Shown here one piece after another: positions 7,101 to 16,321 of a stretch of DNA of 23,223 bases (position 1 is the first letter of the stretch; each line of letters opens with the position of its first letter). The position numbers were made by a program, and so were the translations under genes. The stretch is from a virus, in IMG/VR virus record IMGVR_UViG_3300020408_000040, positions 1 through 23,223 of that record; one strand, given 5' to 3'. The notes beneath the pieces are model-generated. The model saw only the letters and a list, made by a program, of their open reading frames with translations, was not told the DNA's origin and made no database searches.

Positions 7101-10100
7101 GTTCATCATCTCTTCAAAAGTCTGGAAACCAAAATAGTTAGCAACAGCTCCCGGCGATACAGTGTCCTTGCCTGTACCGTAAATAACAGACGTACCTATC
7201 TTAGGTAGCTTAGCCAGTCCGTCTTCGCCAATTAGTTCTACCAGCAGTTTTTTATTAATCTTGCCTACGTCTAACTCTACTTTTTGTCCTAATGCATCTG
7301 TGCCTTTAGTTAGACCGTACATTAGTTTGTATATAGGCTTTTGGTTTAGCTCTGTTTCAACACCGGGTCTCAGCTCTTCTGCCTTAGCGTCACGCTCTTC
7401 TAACTGACCCTGCTCAATATCTTTTAGTTTCTTAGAAACGTGTTTCGCTTTTGCTTGTGCTTTTGCTCGGTCTACTTTCTGTCGATATTCGTTGTATTCT
7501 TTCTGGGTCATACCAGCTTCTTGAGCTGTAGCAAACATAGCTGATAGTTTGTATTGGTCTTGCATGGTGGCTATCTCATTATCAGTAGCCAGCATACGGT
7601 CCATAACTGCTTTGACCTCTAGACTGTATTCTACGTCCAGTCCGTTATAGCCACCCATTCTTTTGATAGCTCTGTAGACGCTGGTCATCCATGCTGCAAA
7701 TCTTGTAAAAGCATCTAGCAGTGTAAATGACGGTGCTTCGCCTTTCTGTAAATAATTTTCAAAACCTCTAGCAAACTGCTCATGCATAGCAATTGCTACA
7801 TACCTAGTTGTGCTGTCACCTCGCAGGTCATTGCTCATTATAAAGCGCTTGAGCTGGTTCTCTGACATACTCTGTATTTTTGCAGCAGCTTCTTTGTTCT
7901 TATCTTTGTTGGCTCGTTTTACTGCCTCTTCTCTAATTTCGTTTGTGCGGCTAGCCCACCACCGTTTCACTGTGGTCCAGTCTTTGTCTAATCTACCGCC
8001 AAACTCTGACGCATCTTCTTTGAGCTGCTCCAACCAAAAGTGTCCAGCCTCATGTAGAAATGTACTACGGTCTGCACTTTCAAAAATTTGAATTAGTGTT
8101 ACTGGCTTACCGTTCTGGTCTATAATTTGGTCTTTTGGTGTAAACGTACCACCAGTGTTTGTTTCTCTAGTCTGTTCTAGTGTCAGTCCCTCAGACCCCG
8201 GCAACTGGCTTAGCGTAGTGTCTACGGCTGGCTCACCTGTCGTTACATACTGTAGCGGCAGCAGGTCTACTTTCTGGTCAGCAAAAGGTCGTTCAGCTAA
8301 TGGCTTGCCCTGAGCTTCCGGGTTAAAATTTACCCAGCTATTCTGTCCTCTGGTTTCAGATGTTAATGCCCACCTAGCCCACGGACTTTTAGTCATCAGC
8401 ATATGGTTACGCCACGCAGCTTCTTCCCCTAATGGTCCGAAACCTACCGTACTCATTGTATGAGCAAAGTAGTCGTGTACAGCTCGTAGCAGGTCGTTAT
8501 ACAGCAACGGCACACCGTTCATATCAACACGCCCACTGTCACGCAATAACGGGTGGTCTTCGTACACTACGCCCGGTGGACCAAACTGGTCAGGTATTGT
8601 CTGGAATATAAACAGGTGATTGTTTGCGTTTACATCATTACGCATTTGCTCAGACATTTTCTTGCCTGAGTACGGTTCGCCTTTACCTGTAAAAATTTCT
8701 ACTTTGATGGGTAGCGTGTCAAACTGCTCTAGCAGCTCTACGCTTAATTCTTCGTATGCCCGTCTGACATCCGGGTTGTCTAAATTATTTAAGCCTAGCT
8801 CGTTGTAGGCTTCCATAATTTCTGTTTGAGTATCTATCTGGTCTTGCGTCAGCTCACCAGCTTGCTCAGTAGGTGTCACGGTTCGCTTAGCTAACCGTGA
8901 CGCTAACCTTATTGCTGATTTGTTTGCTTCGTCTGTTTTCGGGGAACGAAATTCACCTTTGACTTCCCGGTAGCTATTTGTGGCTCCGTATCCACTACCG
9001 TAAGCCCATAGGCGCTCAACCGTTCTGGTAACCTGTTGTGCATTGCTTCCAATAAGCTCTGCGGCTCTTCCGATTGCGGTGTCAAATTCTTCGATTGCTT
9101 TTGCGTCATTTGGGTCTCCTAAGTAATACGCAAGCAGACTGCCGTCCTCACCTACGGTGAAGCCGACTAGACCACTTTCGTCTATTATTTTTGTCAGCTC
9201 TTGTTCACTGAGCTGCTCTTTCATTTTGAAAGTTACCACAGATGTATTAAAACTTCCATCAGTATATTGATAACCTACTCTTTTTTTATTTTTAGAGGGT
9301 TTTTCTCTAACGTGAAACTGCTCTTGGTTAAACATTTCTGCAAACCTAACCAAGGCAGCTAAAGCTCTTGCCCGGTCTTCATTTCGCATTTCTATTTCTA
9401 AGGCAAGAGACGGCTCAGCTTCCCCACCATAAAATCCATAGCTAGGTACTTTGTTTATGGTGAGGGCTGGCTTCTTCTTTTTACCCGTGCCTGTCATTAT
9501 ATTTTGCGTATGATAGACTAAGGCGTTGTACGCTATTTCTTGTAGCGCAACAAAAGCGTCCCGGTCTCCGTTGACTGCCGCTTTGTGTAAATTATCTAAA
9601 CCCGGTATTGTCCCGGTAGCTGCTGATAATCCTATTCGTATTTTACCTGTTTCTGCTTCCCATTTTCTTTGCTTACGCAGCGCTATTAATCTTTTAGCGG
9701 TACGCTTTAGATGGTCTACGTCAGTCTTACTCATGCCGTTAAGCACGTCACCTTTTTCAGTAGACCTACCTGTAAACTCTTGTCTAGGCTGGCTCAGTTC
9801 TTGTAGTTGTGATTGATACCCACCTTCTTTTAGTACCCGTTGATAAATCCCTGTATTTAGCAACGTGCTAAAATCAGGAACGTCACCTATCATTTCATGT
9901 GTTAGGTCACCGTCTTCTAATATCTGTAGCTCTGTTCTAGTCTCGCCTTTAGCGCTAGCTTTTTCATACAAAGCTTTTGCCATAGACCAGATAGTCTCTT
10001 GTACTTCCATAGGGTCCATGTTGGCTTCAATAGCAGCTCTGCGTGTCAACACGCTCATAGCCATGTAACCGGGGCTTTTCCCGGGACGCACTGTACCTGC

Positions 10101-13100
10101 TTGGCTAAATATTTGCTGGTCTACAAAAGCCCAGTTTGCCATCCATGCATCGTTAGTAACCTCATTATCAAACCCGACAAGGTTTAGGTAAAATGAATTT
10201 ACTTTAGGACCAGATAACGTAATCGCATCGTCTGGCGTAGTCAGCGCTATAAGGCTGTTGTTTACCCACGCCTTTAGTACGCTAGCATCACCTTTGTCAC
10301 CTTGGACGTTTGCACCCATTATTTTTTTAATAGACGGTATGTCTGTTGGTCTGCCAGCCGCTACCCATGCAGTCCACACTTGCAGCGCATTTTGTAAATT
10401 ACTTTCTACGCTAGTTTGTGGTGACAGCGCAGCTAGCAGCGCAGTAAATCTTGGTGCGTCTTCTTTAAAGACAACATCCAAAGCTGCTTTGCTTCGTCTA
10501 TACCAACCTAGTTTTGCTCTACCAGCTCTAGCGCTAGCAGCAGTCTCTTGTATGCTAGGTAGCTGCTTGTAAAGAGTAACCAGCTTTTTTGCTGATTGTA
10601 TTGTTAATAATTCAATTTCATCTGGCTGCAAAAATTTTGCAATAGTGGCGAACCCCGGCACTTCTTTTCTGAAACGGGCTAAATTCTTTTTACCTTTTGC
10701 AGAAAGAGTTTGGTCGGGAGGAAAGACCGCCGGGGTTCCCTTGCTTCCAATCTCAGGATTATTCTGGTCTACTTGGAATTTTTGTTCTGCTTCGTCTTGG
10801 GCTGCATTATTAAGCTGCGTGATAATTTCTTGGTCGGTCCAGTTCTCAAACAGGATGCCGTTCTTGCTCATGTCCTGCTGGATTTGTCTGCGTCTTTTAG
10901 TACGCAGCGCTACGCTGCCATCATCTTCAAATCTGTTTTTCAGTTCGATAGGTGTATCTACTAAAATAACCCCGGTATCTTTAGCAGTGTTTTTTAGATT
11001 GCCATTTACACCTGCTGTTATATTTAGCGTAGACATATCTACAGGCACTGAGTTTTCGTGCCGTGGCTTATACGTCAGATTAATAGAATTGTGATAACCC
11101 TCGTTTACCCCAGTCTCATCATTAGGCGCTGTAATAGTGTCAGGCGCTGTGTCAGTAGTCTGGATAGGATTGTAATACATAATTCTAGGAATTGATTTGG
11201 TAGCCACACCTACGGCGTTAGCAGTAGGGTCAGAGACTGTTACATCAATTGTCTGACTAGACGCAGCTTCTAAACCCGTCTCTGTAGCCTCTGTGGGTGC
11301 TGTTGTACCCTGCTGGTTAGCTTCTAGCTCTCTTAGCTCTGCTACGGTCCCTAAGTCCTCTGACGTATATACAGGTGCAGCATTAGATGTTCTTTGCACC
11401 TCTGTAGGAGTTTGGTTGCCAGCTATAATTAAATTATCTTCATTAAACATACTAAGAGGGCTGACATAACTGCCAGTCTCTTCAGAAGCTCTGGCTGCTC
11501 TGACTGCATATCGTTTTGCTGTTAACAACGCCAGCAGCTCAGCTTGCTTAGTATCAAAATTACCTGTGCGGATAATTTGTTCTTTTACGTTTTGTGCTAT
11601 CTGTTCTGTTTCTTGTACAGAGGCGGCTACCTCTGTTTCATTCATAGACGCAAGCTGGTCACCGTTGTCTACAGCGTCAATCATATCCTGTAGGTCTTGC
11701 TGCTCGTTTTCAGACATCTCTTCTAACTCAGCCCCGGTAATACCATCAGGCGAGGTAGATGATGATTTATTATGCAGCTCCATAAACCCGTCAACACCAA
11801 GTATGTGCCGCACATAAGCGTCTGTGTTTACCTCAATCTTCTGTCCAGCGGTAGCAGCTTCGTTTACCTCGTTCTGGTCTAAGCCCAGCGATTTAATTAC
11901 GCTGTCAGCGTCTGGTCTGTCTTGGTCAAATTGTTTAAGGTCGCTGGCTTCTATATATACTTTTTCTACGCCTTTCTCTTTTAGGTCTTCAGCAATTACT
12001 GTAGAGCTATCAATCAGGCTCTGACCTTCTGTGCTTAGTTTTGATTTTTGTTTTTCAATAATTTCGCCAGTCTTTAACCAGCCTTGTATTGCTTGTTTTT
12101 GTTTTCTGCGTCCGTTCCATGTCCCGGTAGCAGTAGCAATATCCAGCGGCGTAGTAATAGCGCCACCTGCTACCTCTAGAACCACTTCGTTCCAATCTAC
12201 TTTTCCTGTGGAAAACTTTTGCGCTAACGCTTCGCCAGTACCTTCAGCAGTTAAGCTTGTGCCTACTTGGGCTGCCGTATTTAGCCCGATACTTTTACCA
12301 GAAAATTTAGATATAAGACCAAACTGAACCAGTTGGGTCATACTAATAGTAGCGCCTCTAATTCTGCCTACGCTGATAGCGTAGTCCATTGCTTCCGGGC
12401 TGTTGATAAACTGTTGAAAACCTTCTTCGGTAACTAAATCAAAACCGTATTTTTTCTGTACTGCGTTAGCTACCTCGCTGCCTACGCTACTTTCAGATAT
12501 AAATGTACCACCAGCAGCCAGTGAAGTTCCTAGCAATGGGTTTTTAGTTACAATAGTAGCTAGCGCTGACGTACCGATAACAGGCGCAAATTCTATACCT
12601 ACCTCTGATAGAAAAGCGCTAGCTCCTACCGGGTCTTTTATAACAGCGTCTAAAAAATCGCTTGTAGCTTCTACTAAGCTAGCGTCCGGGTTGTTCTTTA
12701 ATAGTTTCTGAAATTCTTGAGCTTGTGTTGAAAACTGTGCGTTTTTTCTATCTTCCCGGGCAATGATTGCAGCTTTTTCAAACAGCTTATACGAGCTGTC
12801 TAGTAACTGCGTTTTTTGTAACTCAGGGTCAGCGTCTGCTTCTGTTCCAAATATCAGCTCACCTATCCATGTGTTCAATGTTATTCTTGGCAAACTGTCT
12901 ATTAAAGAGCTTATACCAGCGCTTTCTAAAATACTTGGTGTGCCGTATGGACCGCCATAATTTCCGTATCGCTCCAGCCGCATCATTTCTTCTAGAGCTT
13001 TGTCTAAATCGGCTTTGTTGTTTGGGTCTAAGCCCATAGCTTTAGCCATGGCTTTTAATGTGCTGTCTTCGTAAAAATTCTTTTCTAGTGTTTCTGTAAT

Positions 13101-13784
13101 ACTCAGTTCAGCTTCTTCAGCCAGCCTAGCTTTCAGTCCAGCAGCAATACTGTATAGACCGCCTTCTATTCTTCCAAAGCCTCTATCCAAAGCGTTAAGC
13201 GTTCCTTCGCCATAACTTATAACGCTTTCGCCTGTGTTCAGCCCGGGTATCGCAGCTAGCTGGTTTTCCAAAGAAGCTAGTGTGTTGATGTTGCTGCTCT
13301 GCGTAGTTAGCAGCTCTGGTTTGTTAGTTAGTGTGTCTGTCAGCACAGGCGCATTGTTAAGGTCTTCTACAACATTGTACCGTTCCATTTGTGCTTTTAA
13401 AATTTTAGGGTCAACAGTCAATAAGACATCTCTAGGTACACCCAATACTTTTTCTGCTTTAGTGTATAAAGCTTCCATTTCCGGGTTAGGTAATACGTCA
13501 GCGTTGTCCGTCAACACGTTCACACTGTTGCTAACAGTGTCTACTTTTTCGTTAACTGGCTTAGCTGTTATAAATGTCTGGTCATTGCTACCCAGCTCAG
13601 GACTACCTATGGTGCTAGTGTTTGTGACAGCATCCGCTTTGGTGTCCGTGCCAATCATGTCAGGTACATTAAGTACGCCGTCTGCTTCCGTAAGTGCAGA
13701 GTTATCAATTTGCACAGCGTCTTTTTTATCGCCTAGCAAGCTACCTTCTTCTTTGTTTTGAAATATAGAAGAAACTGTTCCCAT
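4152..13784 (-). CDS. Giant polyvalent ejection protein (T7 gp16 position) with zincin motif
   Basis: This single uninterrupted frame of 3,210 residues compares with 1,318 for T7 gp16. Visible in order: a Thr/Asn/Asp-rich N terminus; a hydrophobic Gly/Ala-rich stretch (390-428); a region typical of large phage polyvalent proteins (607-680, VYIEASDLKQF, IEVNTDAYVRHILG); a helix-hairpin-helix glycosylase-like segment (about 1060-1260, LSPQTSVESN at 1120, SGPKVNSFYLNL at 1191, candidate Asp1212); a conserved block (about 1740-1830, HDYFAH at 1770, ETRGQNSW at 1810); a zincin-like metallopeptidase domain (HEAGH 1911-1915, then MHEQFARGFENYL with Glu2002 and Glu2009); Lys/Arg-rich helices (about 2200-2600); WTGGYFPMLYD near 2700; and hydrophobic segments near 2840, 2940, 3005 and 3040. 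I found no lytic transglycosylase motif. The start ATG overlaps the upstream stop as TAATG. Ejection into the host is inferred from gene order; protease and DNA-repair-like activities are inferred from motifs. Confidence 0.88.
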   Translation of the reverse strand: MGTVSSIFQNKEEGSLLGDKKDAVQIDNSALTEADGVLNVPDMIGTDTKADAVTNTSTIGSPELGSNDQTFITAKPVNEKVDTVSNSVNVLTDNADVLPNPEMEALYTKAEKVLGVPRDVLLTVDPKILKAQMERYNVVEDLNNAPVLTDTLTNKPELLTTQSSNINTLASLENQLAAIPGLNTGESVISYGEGTLNALDRGFGRIEGGLYSIAAGLKARLAEEAELSITETLEKNFYEDSTLKAMAKAMGLDPNNKADLDKALEEMMRLERYGNYGGPYGTPSILESAGISSLIDSLPRITLNTWIGELIFGTEADADPELQKTQLLDSSYKLFEKAAIIAREDRKNAQFSTQAQEFQKLLKNNPDASLVEATSDFLDAVIKDPVGASAFLSEVGIEFAPVIGTSALATIVTKNPLLGTSLAAGGTFISESSVGSEVANAVQKKYGFDLVTEEGFQQFINSPEAMDYAISVGRIRGATISMTQLVQFGLISKFSGKSIGLNTAAQVGTSLTAEGTGEALAQKFSTGKVDWNEVVLEVAGGAITTPLDIATATGTWNGRRKQKQAIQGWLKTGEIIEKQKSKLSTEGQSLIDSSTVIAEDLKEKGVEKVYIEASDLKQFDQDRPDADSVIKSLGLDQNEVNEAATAGQKIEVNTDAYVRHILGVDGFMELHNKSSSTSPDGITGAELEEMSENEQQDLQDMIDAVDNGDQLASMNETEVAASVQETEQIAQNVKEQIIRTGNFDTKQAELLALLTAKRYAVRAARASEETGSYVSPLSMFNEDNLIIAGNQTPTEVQRTSNAAPVYTSEDLGTVAELRELEANQQGTTAPTEATETGLEAASSQTIDVTVSDPTANAVGVATKSIPRIMYYNPIQTTDTAPDTITAPNDETGVNEGYHNSINLTYKPRHENSVPVDMSTLNITAGVNGNLKNTAKDTGVILVDTPIELKNRFEDDGSVALRTKRRRQIQQDMSKNGILFENWTDQEIITQLNNAAQDEAEQKFQVDQNNPEIGSKGTPAVFPPDQTLSAKGKKNLARFRKEVPGFATIAKFLQPDEIELLTIQSAKKLVTLYKQLPSIQETAASARAGRAKLGWYRRSKAALDVVFKEDAPRFTALLAALSPQTSVESNLQNALQVWTAWVAAGRPTDIPSIKKIMGANVQGDKGDASVLKAWVNNSLIALTTPDDAITLSGPKVNSFYLNLVGFDNEVTNDAWMANWAFVDQQIFSQAGTVRPGKSPGYMAMSVLTRRAAIEANMDPMEVQETIWSMAKALYEKASAKGETRTELQILEDGDLTHEMIGDVPDFSTLLNTGIYQRVLKEGGYQSQLQELSQPRQEFTGRSTEKGDVLNGMSKTDVDHLKRTAKRLIALRKQRKWEAETGKIRIGLSAATGTIPGLDNLHKAAVNGDRDAFVALQEIAYNALVYHTQNIMTGTGKKKKPALTINKVPSYGFYGGEAEPSLALEIEMRNEDRARALAALVRFAEMFNQEQFHVREKPSKNKKRVGYQYTDGSFNTSVVTFKMKEQLSEQELTKIIDESGLVGFTVGEDGSLLAYYLGDPNDAKAIEEFDTAIGRAAELIGSNAQQVTRTVERLWAYGSGYGATNSYREVKGEFRSPKTDEANKSAIRLASRLAKRTVTPTEQAGELTQDQIDTQTEIMEAYNELGLNNLDNPDVRRAYEELSVELLEQFDTLPIKVEIFTGKGEPYSGKKMSEQMRNDVNANNHLFIFQTIPDQFGPPGVVYEDHPLLRDSGRVDMNGVPLLYNDLLRAVHDYFAHTMSTVGFGPLGEEAAWRNHMLMTKSPWARWALTSETRGQNSWVNFNPEAQGKPLAERPFADQKVDLLPLQYVTTGEPAVDTTLSQLPGSEGLTLEQTRETNTGGTFTPKDQIIDQNGKPVTLIQIFESADRSTFLHEAGHFWLEQLKEDASEFGGRLDKDWTTVKRWWASRTNEIREEAVKRANKDKNKEAAAKIQSMSENQLKRFIMSNDLRGDSTTRYVAIAMHEQFARGFENYLQKGEAPSFTLLDAFTRFAAWMTSVYRAIKRMGGYNGLDVEYSLEVKAVMDRMLATDNEIATMQDQYKLSAMFATAQEAGMTQKEYNEYRQKVDRAKAQAKAKHVSKKLKDIEQGQLEERDAKAEELRPGVETELNQKPIYKLMYGLTKGTDALGQKVELDVGKINKKLLVELIGEDGLAKLPKIGTSVIYGTGKDTVSPGAVANYFGFQTFEEMMNSLNTFVPFEQGVNQQLSAALLDDGPVVEEGATSEAIASVHETDLRSEVLQAELDALRTSEPAFKIKFIKAMAKQRLLAKTVRDINPSKFLAAEKKHAREAGKALRKGDKIAAYKHKFQQLVNYEMAKEAIRLQKQIAKQRTTLVKYKGDRKKFPNVDADYMDRVRSILDLYSLGPKMSEKRRAKLELQALAKWMAAAEENDGAIFEYPAVLAEADRVKNFNDLSVADFEDLYNSVETIVKQGRLKKKLLIGQERRDRATVIAQLVSKLQSRPTAKATKARKKNITTTDQSLLDKGAIRLSYLDAALLKVELLLEMMDNNEPNGIWHQTIYQPFADASAAEQDMLGKISARINAKLNALPKDVRKKLGKRVDVGELALPGETWDRGSLLMLALNTGNESNLQKLINGEREYGRNINEELIDKALSALTKEEWELIQDIWNISEEIYPAVDQIYRNENGRSPAKIEPRKITNQHGTWTGGYFPMLYDGSRSKKGEDIDNMDALQAFQSSTVKASLNSSMTKERSEAFAAPIDFRIERLMNVFDRPVHFITHYEAVRNAKKILNSQEIVDVVTEKVGAAYLRELQNWVGAIAANNENQPPTNAWETLALGVRNNVTVAVLGLSYSTMAAQLLGYTATIDRLMADTTYGPISAAVVTKDVLLGVKQAIDPKTRKMVFDLSGEMRNRLESTDREVRTALRTFKGKQGIQARVSEMAMLAIAGIQMYGVDIPTWIAAYNRALRAEPNNVDGAVKYADRVVRISQTAGGLKDLNEVQRRAGIMKIFTMFYSFFALLYGLTRQITGEVRLKKPLTVAKAAARIFVLITIAEAAQAVLTDKVPDFDEEDEDGNKKNTVGNWLITRTVNTLGGTVPFVRDIVGGFVSDYGYSMSPVESFGENLIRAADYLTDKYEYITDPEADPEDDPELQRIKPLITTLGTILGLPGAIQINRTLSAWIAENDEDLDEDLKPSWFDFITGYNKDKAKKRVE

Positions 13785-16321
13785 TAATCTTCATCCTCAG
13801 TGGTAGGCAATTTTAATTCAGCAGCGTACCCTGTGTTGTATTTTTCACCTCTAAGGTAACTATAATCAAGATTACTAAAAAGCGTATTTCCTGTTACTAT
13901 ATTACCCAGCAAAGTATCTACTAAGGCTTTATTGTTAGGGTTTGTAAGCGCAGCATTAACTGTTTTCATGTATTCTTTGTAAGCAACAGAGCCTTGCTTG
14001 TTTCCGCTAGGCATACCGTTTAATACATCGTCAGTAATCCTTGGTAGCTGACCCCCAGCAGTTAAACGCTCTATTATGTACAAAGCACCTTTGACCTGAG
14101 TAGCTGGGTTTACACCGGGATATAAAGCTTTAATACCGCTTTGCTCAACAAGCGTAAGCAGCCCACTGTCTGTGTTACCAAACCCTACCGCTAGGTTGTA
14201 AGTGTTTTCACTCATAACAGCGAGAGGGTTTATGTTGGCATCTGTTTGACTTCCCGGGACACTACGCAAAGCTACATTTAAGTTAGCTAAGTTAACGGGT
14301 TTATTTTGGCTCTCTACCTTTTCGATAGCGCCTTCTATCCCTGCTCTAGTTGTACCTAAAACCATAGCCAGTACGTTTTTACTTCTGTCGTTAGAGGTGT
14401 TTACAAGTTGTGTGTCAATTGTGGTTGCCAACTCCATGTCACTTTTATCAGACATATAACCAAGTTCATTGGAACCGATTTCTGTCCCAATAAGGGGTAC
14501 TTTAGGGGCTGGTTTTGTAATTGTGCGAATAACATACGGTGCTAAGAATTTTTTAATAGTAGCGCTGTCCGGGGCTACACCGTTTTTCTTTGCATATCTT
14601 ACATAAAAAGCGTCTAACTCTGCCCTGATTATAGGGCTGTTATGAATTTGAGTTCTTAGAATATCGCTGGTTATGTTCATTTCATCTTTTAAAATTTTTT
14701 CTATTTTTGGAAACTGAATGCCTGATTTTTCCAAAGTTGCTTTTTCTATTTTAGCTTGTTTCTCTGCAATCTTTGCGGAAACTTTTTCGTAAGCTTTGGC
14801 GCTAAGAACAGACCGCAGCGCTTGGTCGTTTTCGTCTGAACCAGAAAAATTGGCAATTACAAAAGCAGCTCCGCTATCGCTTTCTAACATACCTAACAGC
14901 ACTTGGTCATACGCTTTTCCATTAGCTGTAACCAGCGTTGTGGCAGCGCCACCGTTTTGCTGATGAACAGACATATCTGTTGTGGTCTCTACGTTACCAG
15001 ACGCAGATGATATCCGTGCCGACACGTTGTAGTTAGCTGGTAGTCTAGCTAACAGCTCAGGCGGCGGTGTTTTGTTTTCTGATATGAGCTTGTTAAATTC
15101 TCTAATAGCCTCTCGCTCATCTACAGCCACTCGTTCTTGGTTTATTTTTGCTAGACCAGCAATGTATGAGTTTGCTGCTTTAAGCATCTCTGGGTTTTTA
15201 CCAGCGTATTTTTTTCTAACTTCTTCATACAAACCAGCAATGTCATATAATTGTATCTGACCACCAGCTACACTAGTCATATATTTTTTGTCAGTACCAC
15301 CGCCGTCAGCGGTTTGTACAGTTTCATTCAGCAATTCATTAACAAAGTTTTGACCACCTGCAATATCGCCATTCTTTTTGACCAGCTCTGTTAGCGTTGT
15401 AAGTTTTTCGCCTCGCAACACCGCCTTGCCTGTAGGGTTAGCAGAGCTTCTATAATCATCTAAAAGTTTTTGTGCAGTAGCTGTGTCACCAACAGCCATG
15501 GCTTGTTTAATAGCACCTTCTACAACTAGTGCTTGGTTTTCTTGTACAAGCTGGTCCTTTATTGCAGGGTCAGTAACGCCTTTCTGAGAAGCTATACCAA
15601 TATCTTTATCTAGCACTAATGATTTTACATTATCTAGCGTAGCGCCTAGCGCAGTAGGATTGTTAAATTGAAGAGACCCTACCTCTTGGTAGTCGGTCAT
15701 CTTGCCTGTAAACAGTAACTCGTTTTTAGCTTTATAAGCTACGTCTTGAACCTTGTTTACGTTGTTAACAAAAGCGCTTGTAGTTTTATTAATATATTCC
15801 TCAGCAGAGGACGTACCCACACCACCCATATCCTTTGTGTGTTGTTCTCTAAGTGCTTTTATATTTGCTTCATAATTTGCAGTTAGGCTTTTGCTGTCAT
15901 CATAAGTAAAACCAGCATCCTCAAACTCTTTCCGTGCGATAGCGTACTTAGTTGCTACGATTGCACCTTGAGGGTTTTGCTCGTCCATTTCCCGGGACCA
16001 GCCACCATTTATTCGTTTTAATGCGTCATCCCCTGTTAATGTGCTTACACCGCCAAAGTCTGGGTCTTCTAATAAATATGACTGAAGCTTAGTTATTTTA
16101 CCTTCCAGCGTAACCAGCTCACGCTTGTCGTTACCCGTTTGCCATTTAGTAGCTGCATCAGCAACACCATCTAATGCTTTCACCCAGATGTCTCTTTGCT
16201 GTCGTGTCCCGGCATCAACGTCCACTTGAGGCACGTTCATAAAGTTAGTTTGCCCGTCAGACATATTTACGCTCTGATAAGCTTTAGCTCCTTGATTTCT
16301 TGGTGTTGGTATTCTTGCCAT
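13784..16321 (-). CDS. Internal virion / ejection protein, T7 gp15-like position
   Basis: The protein has 845 residues from the ATG at 16321. An in-frame GTG at 16333 would add four residues, but the ATG overlaps the upstream stop (TAATG) and has GGTGG 5 bases before it, so I chose the ATG. The N terminus (MARIPTPRNQGAKAYQSVN) is the loose, Pro- and Gln-containing lead common in phage core proteins. Most of the chain is helical and hydrophilic, with repeat-like units such as IKQAMAVGDTATAQKLLDDY near residue 280 and coiled-coil stretches near 540-560. No catalytic motif or membrane span stands out. T7 gp15 (747 residues) joins gp16 in a tube that crosses the periplasm, and the size and order here fit that role. 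The assignment rests on synteny more than on recognisable sequence. Confidence 0.83.
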   Translation of the reverse strand: MARIPTPRNQGAKAYQSVNMSDGQTNFMNVPQVDVDAGTRQQRDIWVKALDGVADAATKWQTGNDKRELVTLEGKITKLQSYLLEDPDFGGVSTLTGDDALKRINGGWSREMDEQNPQGAIVATKYAIARKEFEDAGFTYDDSKSLTANYEANIKALREQHTKDMGGVGTSSAEEYINKTTSAFVNNVNKVQDVAYKAKNELLFTGKMTDYQEVGSLQFNNPTALGATLDNVKSLVLDKDIGIASQKGVTDPAIKDQLVQENQALVVEGAIKQAMAVGDTATAQKLLDDYRSSANPTGKAVLRGEKLTTLTELVKKNGDIAGGQNFVNELLNETVQTADGGGTDKKYMTSVAGGQIQLYDIAGLYEEVRKKYAGKNPEMLKAANSYIAGLAKINQERVAVDEREAIREFNKLISENKTPPPELLARLPANYNVSARISSASGNVETTTDMSVHQQNGGAATTLVTANGKAYDQVLLGMLESDSGAAFVIANFSGSDENDQALRSVLSAKAYEKVSAKIAEKQAKIEKATLEKSGIQFPKIEKILKDEMNITSDILRTQIHNSPIIRAELDAFYVRYAKKNGVAPDSATIKKFLAPYVIRTITKPAPKVPLIGTEIGSNELGYMSDKSDMELATTIDTQLVNTSNDRSKNVLAMVLGTTRAGIEGAIEKVESQNKPVNLANLNVALRSVPGSQTDANINPLAVMSENTYNLAVGFGNTDSGLLTLVEQSGIKALYPGVNPATQVKGALYIIERLTAGGQLPRITDDVLNGMPSGNKQGSVAYKEYMKTVNAALTNPNNKALVDTLLGNIVTGNTLFSNLDYSYLRGEKYNTGYAAELKLPTTEDED

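Noticed and set aside
8909-9109. Minus-strand frame of 66 codons inside the giant gene
   Set aside because: It is an out-of-frame internal frame with no ribosome site, and the giant frame is continuous through it.
10645-11094. Open frame of 149 codons on the plus strand
   Set aside because: It is antisense to the giant gene, and all other supported genes are on the minus strand. Its Ser/Phe/Cys-rich product looks like a reverse translation shadow.
13234-13761. Open frame of 175 codons on the plus strand
   Set aside because: It lies wholly opposite the giant ejection gene, shows low-complexity Ser/Leu/Val composition typical of an antisense shadow, and has no ribosome site or recognisable motif.
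4152-13784. Lytic transglycosylase domain expected from T7 gp16
   Set aside because: I found no convincing Glu-Ser...Gly transglycosylase motif in the N-terminal or later parts.
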